The position numbers and the translations under genes were made by a program. From assembly GCA_018524725.1 (NCBI GenBank), contig JAEUWP010000436.1, positions 1 to 64,000 on the forward strand: a stretch of DNA of 64,000 nucleotides, read 5' to 3'. The notes under the pieces are model-generated. The model made no database searches. It was not told where the DNA came from and saw nothing but the letters and a program-made list of their open reading frames with translations. The number at the start of each line of letters is the position of its first letter. The first letter of the stretch is position 1. The DNA is from Podaxis mareebaensis (Eukaryota; Basidiomycota; Agaricomycetes; Agaricales; Agaricaceae). Shown here in pieces: positions 52,924 through 64,000 of the stretch.

Positions 52924-55900
52924 TTACTCAACAACGATACTCCAATCCTTTACAACTAGCACCTTCGGGTCCTTCACAATCAGCAAGCTCGACGGTCCCT
53001 CTTTCTTCTCACCCGCCGCGACACCATCAATCCACTCCCAGACCAACTCCCCACTCTCACCCTCAACTTTCACACTCTTCGGCTTTCTCTCCAACCCGGC
53101 AACAATAACCCTCTCAACCCTGACATCCTTAATACTCTCCACGAATGAGTTATTCGGGGTGTAAGCACCCTTCAAAGCGACACCATCAACAGCAGCATCG
53201 GGATCATGCGAAGCCATATCCCTGCTCGAGATCTTCAATAGCGGCTTCTTGACCTTATTGCTAGCTGTCTTGTCGGCAGTGAATTGACGCCGGACAAGTT
53301 GGCCCTTCTCGTGGTCGTAGGATTCACCATCATCGAGATACAACTCGCCACGGGCGGTCCCGTACTTGCTCAACGCGATGCGGAGGGTGAATGGATCGTG
53401 TTTCATGGCCGTTGATGCACGACGGGGACGTTCGCGAGTAGGTATGATGGATCCACCACGGATGAAAAGAGGGATCTGGTTGAGAGCTGCAGGGACAGTG
53501 ATTGTCTTGCCCTTGGATGTAGTGCGGTGGGCGATGAAAGTGAAATAGTCGTAGTAAATTTGGTCTTCTGCTGGGAGATAGACGGTGGCTTCTGTAGCGC
53601 CTTTCTCAGTGACGGGCTTGACAAGAAGGCCAGAGGAACCGATAAAGTATTGATCGTCGAGGTCGAACCCGTTCTTGTCTCTGGGGAATGCGACATAATG
53701 AGGCCTGTGCAAATTGAACATCTTAGCTTCACCATTCGCCATGAAATATGGTTGCCACTGGCTTACCTCAACACTGGCAGACCGGTGACCATGGTCTCAC
53801 GGAACTGAGTGTACCAGACGGGCAAGAGGCTGTATCTCAAGCGAAGAATGCTACGGACGTAAGACTTGTACGGCTCGTCGAGCAAGTATGGTTCACGGCG
53901 TTTAGTATCAATGTGAGCGTGGGCACGGAAGAAAGGTGCGAAGGCTCCAACTTGGTACCACCGAACGAGCATCTCAGGTTCAGGGTTGCCGAAGAAACCA
54001 CCAACGTCAGCTGTGAAGGAATCGCAATGAATACCAGATCAATGACTTCAAGACGAAGGATACTTACATCCGGCGAAGCTCATGCCCGCGATACTATTTG
54101 AGAGTACCATCTTCACTCCAACGGCCATGTGCTCCCAAGTTCCGAGGTTGTCTCCAGTCCACATGGCTCCGAAGCGTTGCGAGCCGGCGTAGAAGGAGCG
54201 GGTGAGGACGAATGGTCGTTTAGGCGGGTTCGAGCGCTCGTGAACGGCTTGCCACGTGTGGTTGGACTGTAAGACGAACCATGAGATGCTATCTATCCTG
54301 CATTAGCTGGGCTACTTACGAAAAGCATTCCGTTGATATTGTGCACATCACGGTGTTCCCATCCGCCATAATGGATAGAATCCTTGGGCATGGTAATCTC
54401 GGGACCGTTGAAAATCGAGGGCTGCGAGCATTTTAGAAATTGGCACGGTCAAAGCTCTAAAACACACACACCTCATTCATGTCGTTCCAGATGTGAACAT
54501 CCTCAGTGCTCTCAGTCCAAGACCAAGCGCCGTTAGGGAGTTGGTAAGTTTTGAACAGGGATTTCCACCATTCCCAAGCACCAGGGTTGAAGAAGTCGAT
54601 CCAGGAGCTGCTACCAGACCAGCACCAGCCCTCGTACTCACCTTCACCGCTTTTGGGTTTGACGAGGATATCCATCTCGGAGGCTTTCTGATAAACTGGA
54701 TAGTTTGAAGTGCGTTTGACATGGGGGTCAATGATGACAACCATCTGCATTATGCGTTAGTCGGATGAAAGAAGGCCTGTGACGAACGCTTACCTTGCGA
54801 CCAAGAGCAGCAACATCGTTGATCATGTCAACGGGATCGGGGAAAGATTTCTTGTCCCAAATGAAGTACTTGTGCTCTTCAGAGTACTCAATGTCCAACC
54901 ATAGAACATCGACAGGGAAGTCGTCCTCGTCGAACCGCTTTTGGACGGTACGAACATCGTTAGAGCTGACGTAGTTCCATCGACATTGGTGATAACCCAA
55001 GGACCAATGTGCGGGGAGGACAGGGGTGCCCGTCAACCTTGCGTATTGCTTGAAAATGTCCTCTGGAGTGGGACCAGGAAGAAGGAAGAGGTCCAGGATG
55101 CCAGACTCAGAAATCCAATGGGTCTCTGTTGACTTCTCGGAAGCATGTGAGACATCAATCCACGTCTCCGATCCAACAGCATTGAAAATGCCAACGGTCG
55201 AATCAGTGGAATGAGCGTGCATAACGGGGATAGAACCATAGAGGGACACGGGTGATGAGGCCAAATATTCGAAGACATCGGCGTTGTAGAGACGATAAGG
55301 ATCGGAGAAGAAAGCGTTTTCTCCAGTTGTGCTAGGCAAGGCCAGGCGTGTAGCGTGCTGAGGGATACCGTATACTGTGCCGTGATTGGGGAATGTGATG
55401 TCGAGCGAGAGAGACTCGGGGCCTGATGGATTTGACATGAGTTTGTGCTAGATAGGTGGAATAGGAACAAGATATACCTTTGGGTTTGGTATCAGTCCAG
55501 GAAGAAAACGATTCCTCCCAGTAAGCATCTTCCTTGTCCCCTTCAAACCAAGCCCTAGGATTCTCCGACTTCAGCACTTCCTGTGCACCTTCAGCACCCT
55601 CGCCTCCTTCAACCTTGTTTTCCTCCGTCTTCTCTTCTGCCTGTGGCTTATTCCGGAAGTGTTCCATGTGCAAGAGCCCCTGACCGTTCAGAATAATTTG
55701 CTCCTTCCCGTTCTTGAGAAGAGCAACCCGAAGTGGTTCATACGAAACAACAACCTCGAAGTCTTTCTTCTCTCCGTATACAGCGCGAACGTCCTTCTTT
55801 CCCGCGGTCCAATGGATGGTGTCGCTGATCTTGGGCTCTGTAATCAAAGCCCAAGACGCGGCTTCGTCGTATCGTTTGCGAATGCCGTCGATTTCGTCCA

Positions 55901-56204
55901 TTCGGACTCGGACAACGCCATCCTCGTGGACCCGCAACTCGAGGCTGAACTTGATGTCGGGGTATAACGAGGACTTGACTCGGGCGGTGAATTTTGCTTC
56001 AGTTGGGTTGATAGCGACAGAATCTGCTACCACCGAGTAGGGAGATTTCCAAATGTCCTTGGATTCTTTAGCACGTGCAGCCAGAGCCCTGCCTCGCCGA
56101 CAAAAGCCTGACTGCGAGCAGGTTTTGAAATCATGGGCCTTGAATGCAAGAGAGTCCTCGACGAGAAGGAGGGCGACAAGCCCGAGTAGCGTCCAAGGCC
56201 GCAT
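52924..56204 (-). CDS. Glucosidase II catalytic alpha subunit (GH31)
   Basis: ER enzyme that trims the two inner glucoses from N-linked glycans, gating glycoprotein quality control; works with a beta subunit. Signal peptide [20 protein letters not shown], then [17 protein letters not shown], the characteristic N-terminus of the family. The GH31 core is complete: [42 protein letters not shown], the nucleophile block [54 protein letters not shown] (acid/base aspartate), and [18 protein letters not shown]. The C-terminal beta-sandwich ends at 52924. Seven or eight short introns. A Glu/Gly-rich insertion ([18 protein letters not shown]) lies near residue 220. The start is the Met directly before the signal peptide; an upstream Met at 56258 would bury it. 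Divergent from the MFS gene, 296 bp apart. Confidence 0.94.
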
Positions 56205-56500
56205 ATGGGGGGATGTACTTGGCGGCGTAGGGGACTGATTTCTGTTCTTACACGTCAATACTGACCAGGCCCAGGGCTAATAATGTTCGCGCATTGGCAC
56301 TCACGTGGCCTTTCTGTTTGGCACCACCCCCTGGGTCAAGCAACCCGGTCCGTTTTAGAGACTGTTCTTCCTTTGCTCCTCCTATTCCCCCACTTAGCTC
56401 CCTGAAATCCCACAGAACACGGCCTTGTCCTCGTGGGAGGCTTTTTGGGTAACTATAAATATGAGAGCGAGCATTATCTATAACCCGAGAACCTTCTGCC

Positions 56501-58835
56501 ATGCGATCTTCATCCTCAGACAAGCTCGACCTGGATGAGAAGCACCAGTCTACAGAACATCGCGGTATATCAACGGCGGACGTTGTTATCAAACTGGATA
56601 GAACTGGTCTACCTCTCGTCCCACAGCCCAACACCTCGGATACTGATCCTCTCAATTATCCAATCGTGCGACGTTTTAACCTGTCAATTTATACCACCCC
56701 TAACCCAGGTGAAGTGGTTGAAGTGGCTCATTCTATTTCAGGTTTCCATCCTAGCTTCCCTGGCGACGCTGAATGTTTCAATTATTAATCCAGCCGTGGT
56801 CCCGCTAGCTGACGAGTTCAGCATCGCTCACGTAACGGCCACCTATCAAACTACAATAGCCATTGGTACAAGTGCTCTCGGACCATTGGTTTTCGTTCCC
56901 ATTGCAAATGTTTACGGCAGGAGGCCTGTCTATCTGTTTACACTGCTCATTGGCTTAGCAAGTGCGATCGGTTCTGCCGAAGCCAAGTCTTACGGGACCC
57001 TTATTCTTGCTCGGGCTTTCAACGGATCCGGTGCCGCCACCGCTGCGGTTCTCGGCGCTGGGACAATCTCAGACATGTGCTATATGCACCAACGAGGGAA
57101 AGCCATGGGACTATACACTGTAATGCTAACAAATGGTGCGCACCTGGCACCTATTGTGAGTGGGCCATTGGTTTTCGTTCGATTCGTTATGACAAACACC
57201 TCAAGATCGGCGGCTACGTCGCTAGAAGCCACGGGTGGCGATGGTGTTTTTGGACCGGAGCAATGATGAACGGTAATCGCCCTATTTATCTCCCAAGAAA
57301 CCTCATACCGATCCAAGTATAGGCGTCATGCTAGTTGTTTGCCTCTTCTTTCTTCCTGAAACAATCTATACCAGATCTCCCGGCTCATATGACGAGATAC
57401 TCGCCGAGCTCACCGAGAACAATGATCTCAACGGCGTTGAGCTCAAAGAATTCCTCAAACAAGGAGAAGTCTACTGTCCACCGCCGCTCAAATTGCGGAC
57501 CTATTGCAACCGGTTAAAGTTTTGGCACGCATCATCGGAGCGCCACATCAAAGCCAGAGATTTCGTCGCCAAGCCGTTAAGCATGCTAAAATACCCTTCC
57601 GTCGCCTTTCCTGCTCTTTTCTAGCGAGTGCATATTGCTCATGAATCAGGCGGCCCTGTCATTGACATCATATATAGTGGCGTTGTTTACGGCTTCGCCT
57701 CAATCGAACCCGCCTTGACATTAGCGACCCTTTTCACGAGGATATACCACTTTGACACTGTGCAGAACGGGTTTGTAATACCTCTTCACATCACAACACC
57801 GAGTTTCACCGGCGATTAGGCTCGCAAATGGAATAAGCTTGCTCGTTGGAGCGTAGGTTATTTATTCTTGGTCTGAGAGTTCCAATTTGCTCACAACTAA
57901 CTCCAGGTCCCTGGGTGAACTATGCTCAGGACCAGTAACTGACGTGATGGTGCAACGAGCGCGCCGAAGGGCCCTGGACAAAGGGAAAACAGCTCCAGCT
58001 GAAGTACGCCTTCAGGGGATTTGGACAGGAGCCATTACCGTTCCTGCCGGCCTCCTTATGTATGTCCATTCCTCGCTTTTTTGCCACTCTTTGAATGTAG
58101 CTGAGGACCCTCTGTAGATGTGAGTAGACTTATATGATACACGACGATTGAGTGTTTGATTCTTCCAGATGGATTCACTATCCAGTATGGCCATACCTTC
58201 GTTGCGCCATGCATTGGGATGGGTATGTCCTTGTCCGCTACTACTCCTAGTTCATCATTCTGACTGGCATCCAGCTGTAGCATGCTTTGGCAGTGAGTGC
58301 CCCTAACCATCAAAATTCCGTTTAAACCGATCATCATGTTTGCTAGTGCAAATCGTATCATCTGTCTGCTACACCTACAGTTGTAATGACTGCTATAACG
58401 TTCGCAGCAATGATGCAAGCATCTGTTTTGGGTCTGTTATATTTATCACACGACATGACAGGTTCACTAATAAATGGGTCCTAGATTCATCCGTCAGGTA
58501 TTTGGCTTGACCCTAGGATTCTATTCGTGAGTCATCCACCATAGTACGAGGTAGAATATACATTTAAGATTTGTCGTCCATCATCCAGCATCCCTTTTGG
58601 TGACAAGGTAATCGCTGCCCCAGTCTTTCGGGTGATCTTCTCCAAACTAATTTTTTCCAGATCGGATACCAATGGTCGTTCGTTGTTTTCGCAGTGATAT
58701 GGTTCGTAGTTCTTGCGCCCTGGACTCCGCTCCTAATTTTTATCATCCAGTGTGGTCACATTCTTGCCCATCGTTCTTCTGATGTTCAAAGGAGAGGAGT
58801 GGAGGATAAGATTGGGTGTCCCACCAAGTGACTGA
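56501..58835 (+). CDS. MFS transporter, DHA1 (Tpo1/multidrug-like) family
   Basis: Twelve-helix major facilitator, drug:H+ antiporter 1 type, probably exporting polyamines or xenobiotics at the plasma membrane. A hydrophilic N-terminus leads to DPLNYP, then an intron, then KWLKWLILFQVSILASLATL (helix 1). The family signature is present as NVYGRRPVYLFTLLIGLASA, RAFNGSGAATAAVLGAG and RGKAMGLYTVMLTNGAHLAP. Later exons give GGYVARSHGWRWCFWTGAMM, FFLPETIYTR, GFASIEPALTLATLFTRIYH, LGELCSGPVTDVMVQRARRR, FTIQYGHTFVAPCIGM, FIRQVFGLTLGFYSIPFGDK and VVTFLPIVLLMFKGEEWRIR, ending PPSD at TGA 58833-58835. About twelve introns, one with a GC donor (57624-57677). The join near 58078-58170 keeps frame only with unusual splicing. 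Elsewhere the frame is intact, so I call it a gene, not a pseudogene. Confidence 0.82.
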
Positions 58836-59561
58836 TCATTCACTTTCTTGTTCGCTATTTTGTCCGCCCGCCAAATTATCCAACAGTCCAGCATATCCTA
58901 AAGCAAATCTTTGCTTCTCCTTCACCGAATTCATCACCTCTGTTCTCCAATGTGTGTTCACCGCTGCTTTGTACTCAGGCGTCTCGAATGCCTGATCATG
59001 TGCCCATTCATGTAATGCAAGATACTTCGGCGCTCTCTTAACCTCCCCCTCTGTTATCGCAGACGTATAGCTAGAGCCGCCGAGCACATAACGCCTCGAC
59101 GAAATCCATCCAGGAGCAGCGCTCAACATGGGTATATGTTCCTCCGTGTACCACCTATTAAACCACTCCTCCGACTCCTGTGAAGGGGTCATACAAACCG
59201 CGACCAAGGTCCCTCTATAAGTTGGTACGAGTTCCATGGGTGCGTGATCGGAACAAGGCCTGTATACCCGACAATCAATACTCGAAATGCTTGCACTATC
59301 TTTCCCACCAAGTCTTTGACCAAGACTCTCCAAGACACTCTCTACATCCGACTCCCGTGACAGCGGAGCTTCAAAGAAAATACCAAGCAAGCTTTCTTGT
59401 CCTTCGACATTCTGACAGTTCTCAGTTGCCAAGACTATGGGGCTGTTGATACAAGAGGACCAGAAAACTGAGATCCTCCCGTCAGGGATACTGTCTCCGC
59501 TGGCGGACGATGGGGTTGCGTGAGCCATCTCAGGGGACAATGATCGGTGAATGGTGTCCAA
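58836..59561 (-). CDS. EthD-like dimeric alpha/beta-barrel protein
   Basis: Intronless gene, 241 residues, resembling fungal EthD-domain proteins (PF07110, dimeric alpha/beta barrel superfamily). The second half is diagnostic: TLVAVCMTPSQESEEWFNRW, YTEEHIPMLSAAPGWISSRR, YLALHEWAHDQAFETPEY. The first half may be a degenerate second barrel. Biochemical role unclear; relatives occur with degradation or secondary-metabolite genes. No signal peptide. Its stop codon immediately abuts that of the MFS transporter, and the shared TGATCA leaves no intergenic base, so transcripts must overlap. Start chosen at the first Met (MDTIHRSLSPEMAHA); Met 12 is an alternative. Confidence 0.78.
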   Translation of the reverse strand: MDTIHRSLSPEMAHATPSSASGDSIPDGRISVFWSSCINSPIVLATENCQNVEGQESLLGIFFEAPLSRESDVESVLESLGQRLGGKDSASISSIDCRVYRPCSDHAPMELVPTYRGTLVAVCMTPSQESEEWFNRWYTEEHIPMLSAAPGWISSRRYVLGGSSYTSAITEGEVKRAPKYLALHEWAHDQAFETPEYKAAVNTHWRTEVMNSVKEKQRFALGYAGLLDNLAGGQNSEQESE

Positions 59562-61931
59562 GACATCTGTTGAATTGTTGAAGGGAAAAACACGTGTGTC
59601 ATTGAGGATGCGTAAATGTCAAGAACCCGTCATCTGTCTGGGGAAAAGATGTTGGGGTTAAGGCGAGGAGGTATCTCACCTTTCCAAAAGCTGGTGCCTA
59701 GAGAACGATATGATGGGGTTGGTGTAGTGATGAAGATGGTGAACAGTCGATTGGCCATTACCAGAACGACAGTGTAGCTTGGTAATGTGGTTGTGGACGG
59801 GCTTGATTGACGGTGTGAAACACCAAACTATTTTTGCAGTTAGGTGGCGTGGTCATGTATCACTCAACATACAGAATTACTATCATCACGAGACCAACAC
59901 CCCAAAGTGTTGACAAATTTCTTCCTGTTCTGAGAGGTCCCTGGGTGATGCGGGAGGACACGCGGTCATATACAATGATAAATCAGATTTTTTTGACTCT
60001 CCACCCGATGCATTGTTCAGATATCTAACTGTTCTTGGCTGCATATTAATAGTATTAATGTTGACATTTCACTGTTAAGCGCCTTTTCCATTCCAGACGC
60101 CTGCTTGAATGATCTATATCGCCACGTCCGAAACAAGCGCAGTCTTTAACGGCCCTGGAGACCTGAATAAGCCCTTCATTACTGTTCAATCAACGCCTAG
60201 TGACCACAAAAAATAGAACATTACTAAGGCCAAGGGAATATTGGTTCAAAAAAGTCAACCGAAATCAGCGCAGGTGAGGACCTGTCGGCACGCAGGCTGT
60301 GCAGTACCAGCGAGTTGGAATCGGTGGAAATGTTTAATGGTAGACGGGTAGTCGGGGATATCCACGGCTCGTCCTTGCCTCGGCGCTGTAAGTTCCGATA
60401 TTGTCCAGCGGCCAAGAGCATCGAACATCGTTGCACCAAACGGCATAACTTGTCACTGGTTAATAGCTCAATCCCAAGCTCGAATGATCCGAGGTTAATG
60501 CTGTATCTTGAGTTCTTGTCTGCTGACCAGAAGATCTCGTGATATACAGGATTGAATCGGGCTCAAAGTTCAAGGTAGGACGAGATGACTATCCACAACA
60601 AGATCTAGGGTCAAGATTAAGAATAACCTGCTGCGTGAATGAGCGAACCTGATAACCTCTATAAATATCCAGGAACTTACTAACGAACATCTGTGGTCCA
60701 GTAGAATTCGGTACCTTAGGAATTCTTTTGGACGGATCAAATGCAGAATATTCTTGACATGAAACACTCGAAATGGAAAAATATTTGCAGCTGACCTCAC
60801 AAGAATGTGCAATATAAACATTTTTATGAACAAGTTTGACCGGCCGGGCAAGAAGAGATGTGAAACACTTATCTAACCATTTGCGTACCGTGGCCCACGT
60901 CAAGCTGTTCATCATGCCAATGAAGGGACCACAGGGCTCCGAACGAGTCCCATGCGCTCTCGCACGGTGCATTCTGGATGTCTCCCGACCCTCATTCCGT
61001 GTACGTATATGCGGGGTAACCGAGATGCCTGGAATCACCGCGATGTCCCGCGAAGCCGGATAATATACCATACATGGATGACGAAGCTGGAGCACGCCAT
61101 TAACCGAGCAGAGGATCTTCATATGATTGCGTCAAATGCAAGGAACGTCAAGCGAGTGGAGTAGGCACTATGCTTTCGACTTGACAACCACTAATGCTGG
61201 AAGTCTAGGGTGTTATGAGAATCCGTTCTCTTGCCCCACGAGTCTTTGGGCCATCTTAACATCCACTCATTGTCATTATTTTCAGGGAGATCCGTTCAAC
61301 AGAGACTCATGATTCGGAAAAAAGAACCAAGAATGGGTTTATACGACCATGGTTATTGGCGTGGCACGAGGTGAAAGTTGAAACTCGAGGATACGCGAAC
61401 CGGCGCGGACAAAATGTATGACGTTAAACCGGCTCAATCTCGCAAGGCTGAGTCCAAGTCCAAGGACGTTAACCTTTTGCCGAACGAACCTTCAATAAGG
61501 ATTCAAGTGTTGACAGGTCACAGGTCCAAGATCCAGGTACAAGGTGTCCAAGATTGACCGACAGAGGCCAAGACCTAAAATTTAAGGAACCACTGGCGGT
61601 TGCCAGGTCAATATGTCATTAACATCACTCGCTCGATAAATGGCAAATAGCTGGTAAATTGGTATCAGACTGGTATCAGAGATCCACGGAAGCCCGGAGC
61701 GTATGGATCACTGGATTCCATATAGGTACACCAATCACTCACCCATCAACGCATCACGTTAAGATCGTAGTACATACAGTAGTTCGCAGTCGTAGAGATC
61801 TATATGATGTCTCCAATAAGCTTTAGCCCCGCGCATGAGTTTCAATGGTCCGGCGTCCACTGCCTTCGGTGGCGAAAATTGTTACACAAGGATAAAACAA
61901 TGGATCTAGCCCTGGTCCCGTAGTGTTGCGG
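59562..61931. other. Large intergenic region, no recognised gene
   Basis: 2.4 kb. The longest minus-strand open stretch (61122-60589, 177 codons) has no family resemblance. At 61660-61680 TGGTATCAGA occurs twice in a row, the second extended to TGGTATCAGAG, which resembles an LTR-retrotransposon primer-binding site, but no LTR or coding remnant is visible. Otherwise nothing seen. Confidence 0.4.
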
Positions 61932-61939
61932 GTATAAAA
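61932..61939 (+). promoter_or_regulatory. TATA box of the SnoaL-like gene
   Basis: GTATAAAA, 111 bp before the ATG, followed by a C/T-rich stretch. Confidence 0.55.
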
Positions 61940-62042
61940 GCACCTCCGTTCCATCCGCTTGCTGTACTTTCCTGCCAGTGTGCTTTCCCCTCCTCTCCTA
62001 AAGCTAAATTTTGAATTACCCTTTGTCTTTTAATAGTTGACA

Positions 62043-62639
62043 ATGTCCCTCGCTATGGAGACGACACTTTCCTCCTTGCCGCTGACGTCACTCACTGTGT
62101 GGTCGATGCAGCATATCCGTGATGTGTTTGAGGCGTCGAGCGATGAAGAGGCATTGCAAGCGCTTGACAACACGTTTGCGCGGAATGTCGAAGCCACCGT
62201 AAACGGAAGGCCCATACAATATCAGGATATTCAGGGAATGGTGTTGGCGTTGAGGAAGGGATCAAGATTGAAAGTGTCATGGCAGCAGGCGCGAGAATTG
62301 CCTGACGATGCATCTACAAACCAAGTACGCCGTCTTTATTTTTGGGCCAAATCAACGGTCGTGCTGATGTCGGGATGCAATAGAGCGGTGTATTCAGTGG
62401 AGCATATGTTATTCAAGGCATCCAACGATTGCTACCGGGGTCAAGTCACCCAGTCGAATTCGAGCGGCATAAGTCTGTGGAGGTCCAGTGAGTGCGCATC
62501 GTTTGGGAATCGGCACAGAATTTGACGGAAAATCAGGATAGAACCACAGAGCAAGGATATTAGCATTGACAGTAGAAGAATCGTGAAACTTACGTTCGTG
62601 GCAACCGACGTTCGAGTTAATCGTCAAGCTTCGCTTTGA
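62043..62639 (+). CDS. Small SnoaL/NTF2-like basidiomycete family protein
   Basis: Three exons joined in frame, about 150 residues. Exon 1 (62043 to about 62322) reads MSLAMETTLSSLPLTSLTVW, then IRDVFEASSDEEALQALDNT and VNGRPIQYQDIQGMVLALRK, a pattern I know from a common family of small Agaricomycete proteins with an NTF2/SnoaL-like fold. After an intron (GTACGC donor, CAATAG acceptor) comes SGVFSGAYVIQGIQRLLPGS and HPVEFERHKSVEV. After a second intron comes RIVKLTFVATDVRVNRQASL and TGA 62637-62639. No signal peptide. Function unknown; the fold is an inference from remembered pattern, and exact junctions are by eye. Confidence 0.72.
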
Positions 62640-63421
62640 AACTGGCGCTCGAAGAGAAGGACAGAGGATCTGCCGTCGATCTGGAAAAAAAGTATCTTAG
62701 TATTGTACCTTATTAGACGGCCGCGGCGCACCAGAATCATGTTTTTCACCAAGTGGCCGAGACCAGCATTGGCCCGCTGTTGTTGGCAGTGTGAGTGCCG
62801 AGTAAGTGAGTTGCCCCTCGATTCGCAAAGCGGATATCAAGAATCGAAGTTTAAATTTGAGCACTATATTGATAGCACGTTCTCTGGTATATTTCAGAAG
62901 CTGGGGTTGGGCAATTTGGGCCTAGCCCAATTTTTAATCCGGCGGAAGGCAACGGTGAAAGGTCCGACGGTATTGCGAGAAACCATGGACAGTGCCGCAA
63001 CAAGGGAGATGTGGGTGTTCTGGTTTTGACCATGGTGAATGTTATCTTCCTGATAGTGTTCAACCATAGGCCGATATACGTTAATAAGTCACTCCCGGGT
63101 CGAGGGCGTGTTATTTAGCGTACGCAGATACATTTCTCAGCGGCAGTAGGGTTCAAGCATTTTAGAAGCTGCCAAGTCGGATCGCCTGGATCGCTTGTTA
63201 CATGTTATCAATGATGTAGCGCGTCAGTAAAATGCCTTCCTTCCGTGCATCTTCAACCATAAAGAACTTTATGGATAGGATTCTGGAAGCCGAGCCTGGA
63301 TCTACTTGACGACTGACGGACACTTTGTTGTTAAGAAAGCAAGCAAGAGGTGGGATGCACAAGCGCTTACGTAATGAACGCGTGACGCGACGCGTCTAGA
63401 ATTCAACTTTGTCAAAAGTGA
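62640..63421. other. Intergenic before the terminal gene
   Basis: 0.8 kb. The open stretch 62703-63029 is not family-like. Nothing else recognised. Confidence 0.4.
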
Positions 63422-64000
63422 ATGTCTACCATCTCAAATGGCTCTGAGATGATTTCAGCGATATCCAGGACCACCCCAACGCCGGAGAAGACAGTAAACA
63501 CGAACACAGCGACGCCGAATAACCGACACGGAGACGTAGTGTTTGAGACACCCTCCAGCTCATCAGGACTATCAAACTATCGACTACTCTACCGCGGCGC
63601 ACTATCTTTACCCGATTCCTACCTTCTCCTCGATGGGCTCACTTTCAGTGCTCACTTGGAGTCTCCAATGAAACACCAATTGCTGGAAAATCCACTCGCC
63701 TTGGCATTAGAGAGTATGCGTGGTAGGCAGAGCCTACGCTTTCTGACGGCCGTCAAACTAAGTGACGTATGGTTGGACGAAAGCGGAAATGTCGAAATGT
63801 GTGTATATGCTCTCATTCTGTAACTTCTATTTTATCGATTTCTTACACAGGCAGATTCATCCCCGTGCCACGTTGTCCAAGATCTACTTTGAGAACATAT
63901 TTTGTCTGCTACCATATCCCTCTGCATCTACATCCCATCATCCGATTGATCATCCACCCGGTACAAAGTCAGAACTAGGTGTAAAGATTGCATTGGGAGA
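63422..64000 (+). CDS. Unrecognised protein, N-terminal part (runs off window)
   Basis: Begins MSTISNGSEMISAISRTTPT, a Ser/Thr-rich probably disordered leader. An ordered region follows: GLTFSAHLESPMKHQLLENP, ALALESMRGRQSLRFLTAVK and LSDVWLDESGNVEM. A short intron (GTGTGT donor at about 63798, TTACACAG acceptor ending 63850) joins the next exon, which reads QIHPRATLSKIYFENIFCLL and is still open at base 64000. I do not recognise the family; the gene is complete at its start only if the first Met is right. Confidence 0.55.

Noticed and set aside
52898..56238. Plus-strand open frames opposite the glucosidase II gene
   Set aside because: They are antisense to strongly conserved GH31 exons and carry no family similarity.
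61921..61930. TAGTGTTGCG resembling the hAT terminus
   Set aside because: Only nine bases match, no subterminal GGCTC repeats and no second end; it sits in a promoter.
1..64000. CRISPR arrays, rRNA or bacterial operons
   Set aside because: No regularly spaced repeats, no rRNA-like sequence and gene structures are eukaryotic throughout.

Overview
The window looks like nuclear DNA of a mushroom-forming basidiomycete (Agaricomycetes). Most genes are cut by many very short introns (about 45-70 nt, GT-AG with a few likely GC-AG). The content is typical of wood- or litter-associated agarics: a cluster of class I hydrophobins, a laccase, type-B carboxylesterases, an expanded F-box family, a Zn2Cys6-like protein and a hAT DNA transposon. 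No prokaryotic operons, CRISPR arrays, rRNA or convincing tRNA genes were seen. All splice sites below were inferred by eye from reading frames and splice consensus, without transcript data.

Layout. 0-2 kb: 3' part of a hAT transposon with its terminal repeat. 2.4-4.4 kb: carboxylesterase 1 (minus). 6.4-7.6 kb: PMP47-like peroxisomal carrier (minus). 8-17.4 kb: five class I hydrophobin genes (one minus, four plus) with a 3-hydroxyacyl-CoA dehydrogenase among them. 17.4-20.8 kb: no gene recognised. 20.8-24.6 kb: an intronless cyclase-family gene facing a SulP/SLC26 transporter. 24.6-28 kb: mostly empty, with one unrecognised possible gene. 28-30.2 kb: laccase. 31.5-33.4 kb: DUF1479/YbiU-like oxygenase. 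33.5-35.4 kb: carboxylesterase 2, a paralog of the first. 35.6-37.5 kb: a 109-residue orphan protein and an ING-type PHD-finger protein, transcribed divergently. 37.7-44.1 kb: two near-identical tandem F-box genes separated by a small retroposed element, a third copy and a decayed relic; a fourth F-box gene lies at 47.8-49.4 kb beyond a large low-complexity protein. 50.6-52 kb: coiled-coil protein with a C-terminal six-cysteine cluster. 52.9-56.2 kb: glucosidase II alpha. 56.5-59.6 kb: a DHA1-type MFS transporter whose stop codon abuts that of a convergent EthD-like gene. 62-62.6 kb: small SnoaL/NTF2-like basidiomycete family protein. 63.4 kb to the end: start of an unrecognised gene.

How genes may work together (inference). 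Hydrophobins, laccase and secreted esterases are cell-surface and extracellular functions of mycelium or fruit bodies. The peroxisomal carrier and the hydroxyacyl-CoA dehydrogenase both relate to fatty-acid beta-oxidation. ING/PHD (chromatin) and glucosidase II (ER glycoprotein processing) are conserved housekeeping genes that anchor the region, and the F-box, hydrophobin and transposon segments between them are the fast-evolving parts.
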